A stretch of 64,000 nt of DNA from Stenotrophomonas sp. SAU14A_NAIMI4_8 (GTDB taxonomy: Bacteria; Pseudomonadota; Gammaproteobacteria; Xanthomonadales; Xanthomonadaceae): assembly GCF_003086695.1 (NCBI RefSeq), contig NZ_CP025999.1, positions 918,820 to 982,819 of the forward strand, written 5' to 3'. The notes beneath the pieces are model-generated. The model was given only the letters and a program-made list of their open reading frames with translations, was not told the DNA's origin and ran no database searches. This document shows, one piece after another, positions 8,807-28,473 of this stretch. Made by a program: the position numbers and the translations under genes. Positions within the stretch are counted from its first letter, which is position 1. Each line of letters begins with the position of its first letter.

Positions 8807-9235
8807 ATGGCAAAGAAAGTTGTCGGTTACATCAAGCTGCAGGTGAAGGCCGGTCAGGCCAACCCCTCGCCGCCGGTCGGTCCTGCGCTGGGTCAGCGCG
8901 GCCTGAACATCATGGAATTCTGCAAGGCGTTCAACGCTGCCACGCAGAAGCTCGAGCCGGGTCTGCCGGTTCCGGTGATCATCACGGCCTACTCGGACCG
9001 TACGTTCACCTTCATCACCAAGAGCACCCCGGCCACCACCCTGCTGAAGAAGGCCGCTGGCATCTCGTCGGGCTCCAAGCGCCCGAACACCGAGAAGGTC
9101 GGCAAGGTCACCCGTAAGCAGCTGGAAGAGATCGCCAAGGCGAAGGAACCGGATCTGACTGCCGCCGACCTGGACGCCGCCGTGCGTACCATCGCTGGCT
9201 CTGCCCGTTCCATGGGCCTCGTGGTGGAGGGTTAA
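8807..9235 (+). CDS. rplK: 50S ribosomal protein L11
   Basis: The 142-residue protein (same length as in E. coli) binds the GTPase-associated region of 23S rRNA, where it contacts elongation factors and is needed for RelA activation. The proline-rich N-terminal switch ([14 protein letters not shown] near residues 20-33) and the C-terminal RNA-binding domain, ending [14 protein letters not shown], are both intact. rplA starts 4 bp after its stop codon, so the two are translationally linked. Confidence 0.98.
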   Translation: MAKKVVGYIKLQVKAGQANPSPPVGPALGQRGLNIMEFCKAFNAATQKLEPGLPVPVIITAYSDRTFTFITKSTPATTLLKKAAGISSGSKRPNTEKVGKVTRKQLEEIAKAKEPDLTAADLDAAVRTIAGSARSMGLVVEG

Positions 9236-9239
9236 TAAG

Positions 9240-9938
9240 ATGGCACAGACCAAGCGTGAGAAGGCCATCAAGGCCGCCGTTGTCCCGGGCAAGTCGTACG
9301 CCTTCGAGGACGCGATCAACATCCTGAAGAGCGCCACCAAGGCCAAGTTCGTCGAGTCGATCGACGTTGCCGTGCGCCTGGGCGTCGATGCGAAGAAGTC
9401 CGACCAGCAGGTCCGTGGCTCCACCGTGCTGCCGGCTGGTACCGGCAAGTCGGTCCGCGTTGCCGTGTTCGCTCCGGCCGGTGCCAAGGCTGACGAAGCT
9501 CTGGCCGCTGGCGCCGAAGCCGTCGGTATGGACGACCTGGCCGAGAAGATGCAGGCCGGCGATCTGAACTACGACGTCGTCATCGCCACCCCGGACGCCA
9601 TGCGCGTCGTCGGTAAGCTGGGCACCGTGCTGGGCCCGCGCGGCCTGATGCCGAACCCGAAGGTCGGCACCGTTTCCCCGAACCCGGGCGAAGCCGTGAA
9701 GAACGCCAAGTCGGGCCAGGTCCGTTACCGCACCGACAAGGCCGGTATCATCCACTGCACCATCGGCAAGGCCGACTTCGCCGAAGACGCGCTGAAGTCG
9801 AACCTGACCGCGCTGCTGCTGGACCTGATCAAGGCCAAGCCGGCCACCTCGAAGGGCACCTACCTGCAGAAGGTTTCGGTCAGCTCGACGATGGGCCCGG
9901 GCGTCACCGTCGACCAGTCGTCGCTGACCCTGAAGTAA
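9240..9938 (+). CDS. rplA: 50S ribosomal protein L1
   Basis: The 232-residue L1 forms the mobile stalk at the ribosomal E site and, in relatives, represses translation of its own operon. Two-domain architecture is intact, with the signature [18 protein letters not shown] near 125-142 and the RTDKAGIIH return strand. It is co-translated with rplK and followed by a large gap with hairpins before rplJ. Confidence 0.98.
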   Translation: MAQTKREKAIKAAVVPGKSYAFEDAINILKSATKAKFVESIDVAVRLGVDAKKSDQQVRGSTVLPAGTGKSVRVAVFAPAGAKADEALAAGAEAVGMDDLAEKMQAGDLNYDVVIATPDAMRVVGKLGTVLGPRGLMPNPKVGTVSPNPGEAVKNAKSGQVRYRTDKAGIIHCTIGKADFAEDALKSNLTALLLDLIKAKPATSKGTYLQKVSVSSTMGPGVTVDQSSLTLK

Positions 9939-9950
9939 TTGTTTCAAGCG

Positions 9951-9976
9951 GTCACGGTACCTTCGGGCACCGTGAC
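9951..9976 (+). terminator. Stable TTCG hairpin after rplA
   Basis: Arms 9951-9961 and 9966-9976 pair over 11 positions with one mismatch around a TTCG loop, starting 12 bp after the rplA stop. No T tract follows, so it may be a partial terminator or an mRNA 3'-end barrier that lets some transcription continue into rplJ. Confidence 0.5.
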
Positions 9977-10120
9977 CGTGACATTTGAAGGCATCGCCGG
10001 CCGTACACCGCCGGCGGTAGCCGTCAAAGACCGCAGGCGCGGTCGTGGCAATACCGGCGACGGGCACGGAAGCTCGATATGGCAGGGAGTCGCCGCCGGC
10101 GCAGCAATGACCGCTTAATC

Positions 10121-10320
10121 GATTCCCCGGAATCAACCTGCGTAGATGGTGCCCTTCTGGAGTTTTTCTGGTTCACGCACGTCTGGGATCTTCCCCGATT
10201 GCACTCCAGGTCTGGAACGGCCCACCCCCGGAACATCATTCCGATGTTCCCGGCGTCCAGGACGGATGCCGCACAGGACCGCACACGGCAGGAGCCGTAA
10301 GCGGAGTTCAATTGGAGGAG
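10121..10320 (+). promoter_or_regulatory. Structured rplJ leader (probable L10 autoregulatory leader)
   Basis: The 386-bp gap between rplA and rplJ holds GATTCC/GGAATC (10121-10134), a long-range 7-bp stem CTGGAGT (10157-10163) with ACTCCAG (10203-10209), and an 8-bp hairpin GGAACATC/GATGTTCC (10230-10250). L10 leaders are known to bind the L10-L12 complex and shut down translation. Position and fold fit, but I could not match the conserved kink-turn bases by eye. A strong GGAGGAG ribosome site precedes rplJ. Confidence 0.5.
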
Positions 10321-10324
10321 TGCA

Positions 10325-10861
10325 ATGGCTCTCAATCTGTCCCAGAAGCAAGAAGTAGTCGCCGAGCTGGCAGACGTCGCCGCCAAGGCCCACTCCTTGA
10401 TCGCAGCTGAATACGCTGGCACCACGGTCGCTCAGATGACCGCGATGCGTAAGCAGGCTCGTGAAACCGGTGTTTTCTTGAAGGTTGTCAAGAACACCCT
10501 GGCGTCGCGCGCTGTTGAAGGCACCGAGTTCGCAGTCGCACAGGACCAGATGGTTGGTCCGCTGCTGTACGCGTTCTCGCTCGAGGAGCCCGGCGCAGCC
10601 GGTCGCCTGATCAAGGAAGCCGCCAAGGGCAACGACAAGCTGAAGGCTAAGGTCGTCGCCATCGGTGGTGAAGTGTTCCCGGCAAGCCACGTCGACGTGC
10701 TGGCATCGCTGCCGACCCGCGACCAGGCCCTGGCCATGCTGGCCCGCGTCCTGACCGAGCCGGTCACGATGTTTGCCCGCGCCATCAAGGCAATCGGCGA
10801 CAAGCAGGGTGGTGGCGACGTCGCCGCCGACGCTGCTGAACCGGCCGCCGAGACCGCCTGA
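10325..10861 (+). CDS. rplJ: 50S ribosomal protein L10
   Basis: The 178-residue L10 is the base of the stalk that carries L7/L12 dimers. An N-terminal rRNA-binding domain ([26 protein letters not shown]) leads to a C-terminal helix that binds L12. The extra length over the E. coli protein (about 165) is mostly an Ala-rich C-terminal tail. rplL follows after 63 bp. Its leader upstream is folded and probably autoregulatory. Confidence 0.98.
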   Translation: MALNLSQKQEVVAELADVAAKAHSLIAAEYAGTTVAQMTAMRKQARETGVFLKVVKNTLASRAVEGTEFAVAQDQMVGPLLYAFSLEEPGAAGRLIKEAAKGNDKLKAKVVAIGGEVFPASHVDVLASLPTRDQALAMLARVLTEPVTMFARAIKAIGDKQGGGDVAADAAEPAAETA

Positions 10862-10924
10862 GTTTCGACTAATCGTGGTTCCTGACGGAACCTCAATCCA
10901 GAAAAACATCCAAAGGTAATTATC

Positions 10925-11293
10925 ATGTCCCTTACCAACGAACAGATCGTCGACGCCATCGCCGAGAAGTCCCTGATGGAAGTGATGGAGCTGGTCAAGG
11001 CCATCGAAGAAAAGTTCGGCGTCTCCGCCGCTGCTCCGGTTGCCGTGGCTGCTGCCGCTGGCCCGGCTGCCGCTGTTGAAGAGCAGACCGAATTCACCGT
11101 CACCCTGAAGACTGCCGGCGACAAGAAGGTCGAAGTCATCAAGGCCGTCCGCGCCATCACCGGCCTGGGCCTGAAGGAAGCGAAGGACCTGGCCGAAGCC
11201 GGTGGCGTCCTGAAGGAAGGCGCTTCGAAGGACGAAGCCGAGAAGATGAAGAAGGACCTGGAAGCTGCTGGCGCGACTGTCGAAGTCAAGTAA
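10925..11293 (+). CDS. rplL: 50S ribosomal protein L7/L12
   Basis: The 122-residue stalk protein recruits and activates translational GTPases. It has the N-terminal dimerisation domain, an Ala/Val-rich hinge near residues 38-56 ([19 protein letters not shown]) and the C-terminal factor-binding domain with [20 protein letters not shown]. It is followed by a hairpin and the long rplL-rpoB spacer, where beta-operon transcription is partly attenuated in other bacteria. Confidence 0.98.
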   Translation: MSLTNEQIVDAIAEKSLMEVMELVKAIEEKFGVSAAAPVAVAAAAGPAAAVEEQTEFTVTLKTAGDKKVEVIKAVRAITGLGLKEAKDLAEAGGVLKEGASKDEAEKMKKDLEAAGATVEVK

Positions 11294-11336
11294 GCACTTC
11301 CCTTGCATCGTCATCGATTCACGGCGATGCAGCCAA

Positions 11337-11359
11337 GGCTGGGGGCGTAAGCCCCCGGC
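11337..11359 (+). terminator. Attenuator-like hairpin between rplL and rpoB
   Basis: GGCTGGGGGC and GCCCCCGGCC pair around a GTAA loop, followed by TTTGGTCGTT. Partial termination here would set the ratio of ribosomal proteins to RNA polymerase, as described for rplL-rpoB in E. coli. Confidence 0.6.
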
Positions 11360-11381
11360 CTTTGGTCGTTCCTGCGGTGGT

Positions 11382-11436
11382 GTCTATCCACGCCCTGCGT
11401 GGAACCCATCGGTAGATCCACGCCCTGCGTGGATGC
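11382..11436. repeat. GTAG-type stem-loops in the rplL-rpoB spacer
   Basis: A degenerate copy (TATCCACGCCCTGCGTGGA, from about 11385) is followed by a full GTAGATCCACGCCCTGCGTG copy starting at 11413. Both are the GTAGATCCACG subtype seen again at 52543-52632. Confidence 0.75.
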
Positions 11437-11529
11437 AACAAGCGGAAAAAAGCCCAACACGGGCTGCAGTCAAACCCCGGCCGGCCAGCGCAGCGCGCGG
11501 CAGCAGGGGCGTGGTAGCAGACGAGTTGG

Positions 11530-11588
11530 CAGTTGGAAGTAGCGGGAGAAGGCGTGCTGGTGCCGGCAATACCAGCGACTTCCAACTG
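11530..11588 (+). promoter_or_regulatory. Long hairpin just before rpoB (possible RNase III site)
   Basis: An 11-bp perfect stem, CAGTTGGAAGT (11530-11540) with ACTTCCAACTG (11578-11588), encloses an inner stem GCTGGT/ACCAGC (11556-11576). It sits 61 bp before the rpoB start, the same place where enteric rplL-rpoB mRNA folds into an RNase III processing stem. The role is inferred from position and shape. Confidence 0.5.
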
Positions 11589-11649
11589 ACAATTTCAAGT
11601 TCCCTTCGGGTTGTGGACGCACGACCCGCACAACAAGGTGGAAGACCTC

Positions 11650-15804
<4,155 letters not shown>

Positions 15805-15893
15805 TCCATGCCGGCGCGGCGGTCACCGCCGCCGCGCCGCTGGCAGTGAACTGAAAGCCCATCGACACAGCATTCCTCCTTTCGGAGAACACC

Positions 15894-20114
<4,221 letters not shown>

Positions 20115-20120
20115 AACACC

Positions 20121-20142
20121 GGTCCGGCGGCAACGCCGGACC
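20121..20142 (+). terminator. Hairpin ending the rpoBC transcript
   Basis: GGTCCGGCG and CGCCGGACC pair around GCAA directly after the rpoC stop. A second hairpin CCCGTCG/CGACGGG (about 20146-20166) and a third GGGTGGACC/GGTTCACCC (about 20179-20203) follow. No T tract is present, but the stacked hairpins precede a strong new promoter. Confidence 0.55.
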
Positions 20143-20276
20143 ACCCCGTCGGTGCAACGACGGGATTGGGAAAGGGCAGGGTGGACCGCTCGCGGTTCAC
20201 CCCGCCAACCTGAACGGGGTACATGGAGGCCCCCCAGTAACGTTCCAGGATCAGGAACGGGCTTGACAGAACGCGT

Positions 20277-20306
20277 TTGACTGCGTTCCTGACAGGTTGC
20301 TACAAT
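20277..20306 (+). promoter_or_regulatory. Promoter of the str operon
   Basis: TTGACT (20277-20282) and TACAAT (20301-20306) are 18 bp apart, and TGC before the -10 makes it an extended -10. The predicted start near 20313 leaves an untranslated leader of about 85 nt before rpsL. A second TTGACA at 20263 is too far upstream for this -10. Confidence 0.75.
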
Positions 20307-20316
20307 CGTCTGTCTC

Positions 20317-20342
20317 AGCAGGCCAGAATTTTGGCCTGCTTT
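20317..20342 (+). promoter_or_regulatory. Hairpin at the 5' end of the str leader
   Basis: AGCAGGCC (20317-20324) pairs with GGCCTGCT (20333-20340) around AGAATTTT and is followed by TTTAAC. It lies within 5 nt of the predicted transcript start, so it may protect the mRNA 5' end or act as a weak attenuator. Confidence 0.5.
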
Positions 20343-20396
20343 AACATTTCCGCATCTCTGGCCGGATTTCCGGCCACCAATCAGAAGAACCTACTG

Positions 20397-20771
20397 ATGG
20401 CGACGATCAACCAGCTGGTCCGCAAGCCGCGGCAAGCTACTACGTACAAGAGTGCCTCGCCGGCGCTCGACAAGTGCCCGCAGCGCCGTGGCGTCTGCAC
20501 GCGCGTCTACACCACCACCCCGAAGAAGCCGAACTCGGCTCTGCGCAAGGTTGCCAAGGTCCGCCTGACCAACCAGGAAGAAGTCATTTCCTACATCGGC
20601 GGTGAAGGCCACAACCTGCAGGAGCACTCCGTGGTCCTGATCCGTGGCGGTCGCGTCAAGGATCTGCCGGGTGTGCGTTACCACACCGTTCGTGGCTCGC
20701 TCGACGCCGCCGGCGTTGCCAAGCGTCGCCAGGCCCGTTCCAAGTACGGCGCCAAGCGTCCGAAGGCCTAA
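20397..20771 (+). CDS. rpsL: 30S ribosomal protein S12
   Basis: The 124-residue S12 sits at the decoding centre and controls accuracy. The streptomycin-relevant lysines are wild type (Lys43 in [12 protein letters not shown], Lys88 in [13 protein letters not shown]). The ATG at 20397 was chosen because homologues begin [12 protein letters not shown]; an in-frame ATG at 20277 overlaps the promoter and cannot be used. It heads the str operon; rpsG starts 12 bp later. Confidence 0.99.
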
Positions 20772-20783
20772 GGGGAGAGCACT

Positions 20784-21251
20784 ATGTCGCGTAAGGGTAA
20801 TACTCCGCAGCGTTCCGTCCTGCCGGATCCGAAGCACGGAAGCGAAACCATCGCCCGTTTCATCAACATGGTCATGCAGAGCGGCAAGAAGTCCGTCGCT
20901 GAAAAGATCGTGTACGGTGCCATGGACGTCATCTCCGAGAAGAACGCCAACTCGATCGAGCTGGTGCAGAAGGCTCTGGACAACGTCGCTCCGGCGGTCG
21001 AAGTGAAGTCGCGTCGCGTCGGCGGCGCTACCTACCAGGTGCCGGTCGAAGTGCGCGCCTCGCGCAAGATGGCCCTGGCCATGCGTTGGCTGATCGACTC
21101 CGCGCGCAAGCGTGGTGAGAACACCATGCCGAAGAAGCTGGCTGCTGAACTGATCGACGCCGCGGAAAACCGTGGTGGCGCCATCAAGAAGCGCGAAGAA
21201 ACCCACCGCATGGCCGAAGCCAACAAGGCATTCGCCCACTACCGCTGGTGA
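20784..21251 (+). CDS. rpsG: 30S ribosomal protein S7
   Basis: The 155-residue S7 nucleates folding of the 16S rRNA 3' domain and lines the E site. The N-terminus [16 protein letters not shown] and the motif [20 protein letters not shown] are typical. It has an AGGGGAG ribosome site. In E. coli S7 represses the str operon at the S12-S7 junction; here that junction is only 12 bp, so the same mechanism is uncertain. Confidence 0.98.
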   Translation: MSRKGNTPQRSVLPDPKHGSETIARFINMVMQSGKKSVAEKIVYGAMDVISEKNANSIELVQKALDNVAPAVEVKSRRVGGATYQVPVEVRASRKMALAMRWLIDSARKRGENTMPKKLAAELIDAAENRGGAIKKREETHRMAEANKAFAHYRW

Positions 21252-21277
21252 GTTTGACGGCCTTGTAAAACAGGCAG

Positions 21278-21300
21278 GGCAGCACCATCAAGGTGCTGCC
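21278..21300 (+). promoter_or_regulatory. Hairpin between rpsG and fusA
   Basis: GGCAGCACC and GGTGCTGCC pair around ATCAA 26 bp after the rpsG stop. A second stem-loop (GCCGCCGCAAGGCGGC, about 21331-21347) follows in the 138-bp gap. They may be processing or partial termination signals inside the str operon. Confidence 0.5.
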
Positions 21301-21389
21301 TCGCGGCCCCAGAAGGGCTGCGCCAATCCGAAGGCCGCCGCAAGGCGGCGTTCGGCCATCCGAAATCCAAGAAATCTGAGAGGCTCCCC

Positions 21390-23531
<2,142 letters not shown>

Positions 23532-23582
23532 GCCTCGCTCAGCCTCTCCTGAAAACCACTTTCAAAATCAAGGTAAACAACA

Positions 23583-24773
23583 ATGGCAAAGGGTAAGTTC
23601 GAGCGCACCAAGCCGCACGTCAACGTCGGCACCATCGGTCACGTCGACCATGGCAAGACCACGCTGACCGCTGCACTGACCAAGATCGGTGCCGAGCGCT
23701 TCGGTGGCGAATTCAAGGATTACTCGGCAATCGACGCCGCTCCGGAAGAGAAGGCTCGTGGTATCACGATCTCGACCGCGCACGTCGAATACGAATCCAC
23801 CACCCGTCACTACGCCCACGTCGATTGCCCGGGCCACGCTGACTACGTCAAGAACATGATCACCGGTGCCGCCCAGATGGACGGCGCGATCCTGGTGTGC
23901 TCGGCCGCTGACGGCCCGATGCCGCAGACCCGCGAGCACATCCTGCTGTCGCGTCAGGTCGGCGTGCCGTACATCGTCGTGTTCCTGAACAAGGCCGACA
24001 TGGTTGACGATGCCGAGCTGCTGGAACTGGTCGAAATGGAAGTCCGCGAACTGCTGAGCAAGTACGAGTTCCCGGGCGACGATACCCCGATCATCTCGGG
24101 TTCGGCTCGTCTGGCGCTGGAAGGCGACCAGAGCGACATCGGCGTGCCGGCGATCATCAAGCTGGTCGACGCGCTGGACACCTGGATTCCGGAGCCGGAG
24201 CGTGCAGTCGACAAGCCGTTCCTGATGCCGGTGGAAGACGTGTTCTCGATCTCGGGCCGCGGCACCGTGGTGACCGGTCGTATCGAGCGCGGCGTGATCA
24301 AGGTCGGCGAAGAAATCGAAATCGTCGGTATCCGTCCGGTTCAGAAGACCACCGTGACCGGCGTCGAAATGTTCCGCAAGCTGCTGGACCAGGGCCAGGC
24401 AGGCGACAACGCCGGTCTGCTGCTGCGCGGCACCAAGCGTGACGACGTCGAGCGCGGCCAGGTTCTGGCCAAGCCGGGCACCATCAAGCCGCACACCACC
24501 TTCGAAGGCGAAGTGTACGTGCTGTCGAAGGACGAAGGCGGCCGTCACACCCCGTTCTTCAACGGCTACCGCCCGCAGTTCTACTTCCGTACCACCGACA
24601 TCACCGGTAAGGCCAACCTGCCGGAAGGCGTCGAGATGGTGATGCCGGGCGACAACGTGAAGATGGTTGTCGAGCTGATCAACCCGGTGGCAATGGACGA
24701 AGGCCTGCGCTTCGCCATCCGCGAAGGCGGCCGTACCGTCGGCGCCGGCGTGGTCTCGAAGATCATCGCGTAA
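23583..24773 (+). CDS. tuf: Elongation factor Tu (copy 2)
   Basis: The 396-residue protein is identical to the product of tuf copy 1 at 6122 and has the same role. This copy is in the tufA position, 51 bp after fusA at the end of the str operon. By eye about 11 of the roughly 16 synonymous differences from copy 1 fall in the first 190 bp and only 5 in the remaining 1000 bp, a pattern expected of gene conversion. The hairpin after its stop codon closes the operon. Confidence 0.99.
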   Translation: MAKGKFERTKPHVNVGTIGHVDHGKTTLTAALTKIGAERFGGEFKDYSAIDAAPEEKARGITISTAHVEYESTTRHYAHVDCPGHADYVKNMITGAAQMDGAILVCSAADGPMPQTREHILLSRQVGVPYIVVFLNKADMVDDAELLELVEMEVRELLSKYEFPGDDTPIISGSARLALEGDQSDIGVPAIIKLVDALDTWIPEPERAVDKPFLMPVEDVFSISGRGTVVTGRIERGVIKVGEEIEIVGIRPVQKTTVTGVEMFRKLLDQGQAGDNAGLLLRGTKRDDVERGQVLAKPGTIKPHTTFEGEVYVLSKDEGGRHTPFFNGYRPQFYFRTTDITGKANLPEGVEMVMPGDNVKMVVELINPVAMDEGLRFAIREGGRTVGAGVVSKIIA

Positions 24774-24787
24774 TCTGGTAGTATCTG

Positions 24788-24821
24788 CGCCCCGATGTTG
24801 CCTGGGTAGGGCATCGGGGCG
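24788..24821 (+). terminator. Terminator hairpin of the str operon
   Basis: CGCCCCGATG (24788-24797) pairs perfectly with CATCGGGGCG (24812-24821) 14 bp after the tuf stop. The T tract is poor (TATC), so Rho or partial readthrough into the S10 leader is possible. Confidence 0.6.
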
Positions 24822-24911
24822 TATCAAATGGGAAAGCAGGCACAGGATGTGCCTTGTGTTCCCCGGACCAGGAACGGTCAATGCCATTCAGGCGGCGTCA
24901 ACAGGCAACTG

Positions 24912-24940
24912 TTGACAGCTGCCTTGCGTGCCATTATGCT
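24912..24940 (+). promoter_or_regulatory. Promoter of the S10 operon
   Basis: A perfect TTGACA (24912-24917) is separated by exactly 17 bp from TATGCT (24935-24940). The predicted start near 24947 gives a leader of about 160 nt before rpsJ, similar in size to the regulated S10 leader of enteric bacteria. Confidence 0.8.
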
Positions 24941-24946
24941 TCCACG

Positions 24947-25105
24947 TCTGGGCAGACCGGGAAACTGGCCTGCCTACGTTTTTGGGGTCTATGGATTGAC
25001 CTTGTCGGCCTGCAGGAGTGCGGGCCGTCTGTATTCAGGGATTTCACGGGACAAAGCAACCCAGAGGCTTTGTCTGTCGCTCTTTTAACGAAGGAACCTA
25101 CCGCC
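24947..25105 (+). promoter_or_regulatory. S10 operon leader with attenuator-like stem
   Basis: In this leader GACAAAGC (25050-25057) pairs with GCTTTGTC (25067-25074), followed by TGTCGCTCTTTTAACG, which resembles a terminator with a late T run. L4 controls S10 operons through leader hairpins in enteric bacteria; L4 action here is inferred from position only. Confidence 0.45.
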
Positions 25106-25417
25106 ATGGCGGACCAAAAGATCCGGATCCGGCTGAAAGCGTTCGATCATCGTCTGATCGACCGTTCGGCCAGCGAGATCGTTGAAACGGCCAAGCGGAC
25201 CGGCGCGCAAGTGCGTGGCCCGATCCCGCTGCCGACCAAGATCGAGCGTTACACCGTCCTCGTTTCCCCGCACGTCGACAAGGACGCGCGTGACCAGTAC
25301 GAGACCCGCACGCACAAGCGCGTGCTCGATATCGTTGACCCGAATGACAAGACCGTGGACGCGCTGATGAAGCTCGAACTGGCTGCCGGCGTCGACGTTC
25401 AGATCAAGCTGACCTGA
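25106..25417 (+). CDS. rpsJ: 30S ribosomal protein S10
   Basis: The 103-residue S10 is part of the 30S head and, as NusE, also part of antitermination complexes with NusB and NusG. The protein starts [19 protein letters not shown]. The ATG at 25106 was chosen over an upstream in-frame start at 24854, which would run through the promoter. A GAAGGAA site precedes it. It is first gene of the S10 operon; rplC follows after 11 bp. Confidence 0.99.
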
Positions 25418-25428
25418 GGACTACGACC

Positions 25429-26079
25429 ATGACGAAGAAGTATTCGTTGGGCTTCGTGGGCCGCAAGGCTGGCATGAGCCGCGTGTTCACTGAAGATGGC
25501 CGCTCCATCCCGGTGACCCTGATCGAAGCAACCCCCAACCGCATCGCGCAGATCAAGACCGTCGAAACCGACGGCTACAGCGCCGTGCAGGTGACCGTCG
25601 GCGCGCGTCGCGCTGCCCTGGTCAACAAGCCGGAAGCCGGCCACTTCGCCAAGGCGAAGGTGGAAGCGGGTCGTGGCCTGTGGGAATTCCGCGTTGAAGA
25701 CGCGCAGCTCGGCGATTTCGCCGTTGGCGGCGAAGTCAAGGCGGACATCTTCGAAGTCGGCCAGATCGTCGACGTCCAGGGTGTCACCAAGGGTAAGGGT
25801 TTCCAGGGCACCATCAAGCGCCACAACTTCCGTATGGGCGATGCAACCCACGGTAACTCGCTGTCGCATCGCGCGCCGGGTTCGCTGGGTCAGCGCCAGA
25901 CCCCGGGTCGCGTTTTCCCGGGCAAGAAGATGTCGGGCCACATGGGCGCGGTGCAGCAGAGCACCCAGAACCTGGAAGTGGTCAAGGTCGACGTCGAGCG
26001 CGGTCTGATCGCAGTTCGCGGCGCCGTTCCGGGCGCGGCGGGTGGCGACGTGATCGTCCGTCCGGCGAGCAAGGCATAA
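25429..26079 (+). CDS. rplC: 50S ribosomal protein L3
   Basis: The 216-residue L3 reaches towards the peptidyl transferase centre. The loop [18 protein letters not shown] near residues 144-162 contains the Gln that is methylated by PrmB in relatives. The N-terminus [19 protein letters not shown] is typical. Spacing to rplD is 12 bp with an AAGGAG site in between. Confidence 0.98.
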
Positions 26080-26091
26080 GGAGAGATGACG

Positions 26092-26697
26092 ATGGAACTC
26101 GTTATCACGGGTAGCAACAACAAGGTCTCGGTCTCCGACGCCGTGTTCGGTCGCGATTTCAGCGAAGATCTGGTCCACCAGGTCGTCGTTGCTTACCGCA
26201 ACGCCGGTCGCGCCGGCACCAAGGCACAGAAGACTCGCTCCGAAGTGGCTGGTACCACCAAGAAGTCGAAGAAGCAAAAGGGCGGCGGCGCGCGTCATGG
26301 CGCACTGACGGCTCCGATCTTCGTCGGCGGCGGTGTCACCTTCGCGGCCAAGCCGCGCAGCTTCGAGCAGAAGGTCAATCGTAAGCAGTACCGTGCCGCC
26401 ATGTGCGCGATCCTGTCCGAGCTGAACCGTCAGGGCCGTCTGACCATCGTGGAGTCCTTCGACGTCGAAGCGACCAGCACGAAGGGTCTGATCGCCAAGC
26501 TGGCCGGCCTGGAAGTGGGCAAGCGCCCGCTGATCGTCACCGAGGAAGCCTCCGAGCACCTGTACCTGTCGGCCCGCAACGTTCCCTACGTGGAAGTGCG
26601 TGACGTGCAGGGTCTGGACCCGGTGTCCCTGGTTGGTGCCGACACGGTCGTCATCACCGCTGACGCGGTCAAGAAGGTCGAGGAGTGGCTGGCATGA
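26092..26697 (+). CDS. rplD: 50S ribosomal protein L4
   Basis: The 201-residue L4 lines the exit tunnel with its basic loop ([33 protein letters not shown]) and in enteric bacteria represses the S10 operon. Two in-frame ATGs exist, at 26086 and 26092. The second was chosen because AAGGAG (26078-26083) is 8 nt from it but only 2 nt from the first. The stop codon overlaps the rplW start (ATGA). Confidence 0.98.
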   Translation: MELVITGSNNKVSVSDAVFGRDFSEDLVHQVVVAYRNAGRAGTKAQKTRSEVAGTTKKSKKQKGGGARHGALTAPIFVGGGVTFAAKPRSFEQKVNRKQYRAAMCAILSELNRQGRLTIVESFDVEATSTKGLIAKLAGLEVGKRPLIVTEEASEHLYLSARNVPYVEVRDVQGLDPVSLVGADTVVITADAVKKVEEWLA

Positions 26698-26993
26698 ACA
26701 GCAACGAAAAAATCTTCAGCGTGCTGCGTGCCCCGCGTGTCTCCGAAAAGACCGCGCGCCTGCAGGAACTCTCCAACCAGTATGTCTTCGAAATTTCGAA
26801 CGAAGCCACCAAGGCCGATGTAAAGGCCGCGGTTGAGCAGCTGTTCGACGTCAAGGTCGAAGCCGTCAACGTGGTCAACGTCAAGGGCAAGAACAAGTCC
26901 TTCCGTAACCGTGCTGGCCGCCGCGGCGATTGGCGCAAGGCGTACGTTCGCCTGGCCGACGGCCAGTCGATCGATGTAACGGCCAAGGCCTGA
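26694..26993 (+). CDS. rplW: 50S ribosomal protein L23
   Basis: The 99-residue L23 sits at the tunnel exit and docks trigger factor and SRP. Homologues begin near [17 protein letters not shown], and [27 protein letters not shown] is the conserved core. The ATG at 26694 overlaps the rplD stop as ATGA and has GAGGAG upstream, which indicates translational coupling. Confidence 0.98.
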   Translation: MNSNEKIFSVLRAPRVSEKTARLQELSNQYVFEISNEATKADVKAAVEQLFDVKVEAVNVVNVKGKNKSFRNRAGRRGDWRKAYVRLADGQSIDVTAKA

Positions 26994-27003
26994 GGTACAT
27001 CCC

Positions 27004-27831
27004 ATGCCATTGATGAAATTCAAGCCCACTTCTCCCGGCCGCCGTTCGGCCGTGCGCGTGGTTACTCCCGACCTGCACAAGGGTGCTCCGCACGCCGCAC
27101 TGGTCGAGTCGCAGAGCCGCTCGGGTGGTCGTAACCACCACGGCCGCATCACCGTGCGTCACGTCGGTGGTGGCCACAAGCAGCACTACCGCATCATCGA
27201 CTTCAAGCGCAACAAGCTGGGCATCCCGGCGCGCGTGGAACGCATCGAATACGATCCGAACCGCACCGCCCACATCGCCCTGCTGTGCTACGTCGACGGT
27301 GAGCGCCGCTACATCATCGCCCCGAAGGGCCTGAAGGCTGGTGATCAGGTGATCGCTGGTTCGGACGCCCCGATCAAGGCTGGCAACACCCTGCCGCTGC
27401 GCAACATCCCGGTCGGTACCACCATCCACTGCATCGAACTGAAGCCCGGCAAGGGCGCTCAGATCGCCCGCGCCGCTGGTGCGGCCGTGCAGCTGGTTGC
27501 CCGCGAAGGCATCTACGCCACCCTGCGCCTGCGCTCGGGTGAAATGCGTAAGGTTCCGGTCGAGTGCTGCGCCACCATCGGTGAAGTCGGCAACGACGAG
27601 CACAGCCTGGAAAAGCTGGGCAAGGCCGGTGCCAAGCGTTGGCGCGGCGTCCGCCCGACCGTTCGTGGTGCTGCCATGAACCCGGTTGACCACCCGCACG
27701 GTGGTGGTGAGGCGAAGGCCGGCCAGGGTAACCCGCACCCGGTCACCCCGTGGGGTGTTCCGACCAAGGGTTACAAGACGCGCCATAACAAGCGCACTCA
27801 GCAGTTCATCGTCCGCGATCGTAGGGGCTAA
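27004..27831 (+). CDS. rplB: 50S ribosomal protein L2
   Basis: The 275-residue L2 is needed for subunit joining and peptidyl transferase assembly. The invariant C-terminal motif [17 protein letters not shown] with the functional His lies near residues 223-239. The N-terminus [14 protein letters not shown] is typical. Spacing is 10 bp to rplW and 6 bp to rpsS. Confidence 0.99.
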   Translation: MPLMKFKPTSPGRRSAVRVVTPDLHKGAPHAALVESQSRSGGRNHHGRITVRHVGGGHKQHYRIIDFKRNKLGIPARVERIEYDPNRTAHIALLCYVDGERRYIIAPKGLKAGDQVIAGSDAPIKAGNTLPLRNIPVGTTIHCIELKPGKGAQIARAAGAAVQLVAREGIYATLRLRSGEMRKVPVECCATIGEVGNDEHSLEKLGKAGAKRWRGVRPTVRGAAMNPVDHPHGGGEAKAGQGNPHPVTPWGVPTKGYKTRHNKRTQQFIVRDRRG

Positions 27832-27837
27832 TCGACC

Positions 27838-28107
27838 ATGGCACGTTCACTCAAGAAGGGCCCGTTCGTCGATCACCACCTCGTCAAGAAGGTGGAGGCC
27901 GCTGCGGGCAGCAAGAAGCCGATCAAGACCTGGTCGCGCCGTTCGATGATCCTGCCTGACATGGTAGGCATCACCATTGCCGTGCATAACGGCAAGAACC
28001 ACATCCCGGTTCTCGTCAACGAGAACATGGTCGGCCACAAGCTCGGCGAATTTGCCATCACCCGGACCTTCAAGGGTCACGGTGGTGACAAGAAGTCGGG
28101 CAAGTAA
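27838..28107 (+). CDS. rpsS: 30S ribosomal protein S19
   Basis: The 89-residue S19 pairs with S13 in the 30S head. [18 protein letters not shown] and [22 protein letters not shown] are signature sequences. It sits 6 bp after rplB in the tightly packed S10 operon. Confidence 0.98.
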   Translation: MARSLKKGPFVDHHLVKKVEAAAGSKKPIKTWSRRSMILPDMVGITIAVHNGKNHIPVLVNENMVGHKLGEFAITRTFKGHGGDKKSGK

Positions 28108-28119
28108 GGAGAGATGACA

Positions 28120-28455
28120 ATGGAAGCGAAAGCCATCCTGCGCACTGCGCGCATCTCCCCGCAGAAGGCTCGTCTGGTCGCTGACCAGGTGCGCGGTCTG
28201 CCGGCCGAGCGTGCGGTCAACCTGCTGAAGTTCTCGGACAAGAAGGCTGCCCACCTGATCAAGAAGGTGGTGGAGTCGGCTATTGCAAACGCCGAGAACA
28301 ACCAGGGCGCCGACGTCGACGAGCTGAAGGTTCAGACCATCATGGTTGATGAAGGTCCGACCCTGAAGCGTTTCATGGCGCGGGCGAAAGGCCGCGGTAC
28401 CCGCATCCTCAAGCGCACCAGCCACATCACTGTGGTTGTGGGCGCCGGCAAGTAA
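28120..28455 (+). CDS. rplV: 50S ribosomal protein L22
   Basis: The 111-residue L22 has a beta-hairpin that reaches the exit tunnel ([26 protein letters not shown]), the site of macrolide-resistance changes in other bacteria. In-frame ATGs lie at 28114 and 28120; the second is 8 nt from the AAGGAG at 28106-28111 and was chosen, the same arrangement as at rplD. Confidence 0.97.
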   Translation: MEAKAILRTARISPQKARLVADQVRGLPAERAVNLLKFSDKKAAHLIKKVVESAIANAENNQGADVDELKVQTIMVDEGPTLKRFMARAKGRGTRILKRTSHITVVVGAGK

Positions 28456-28473
28456 GCGGATAAGGAAAAGACC

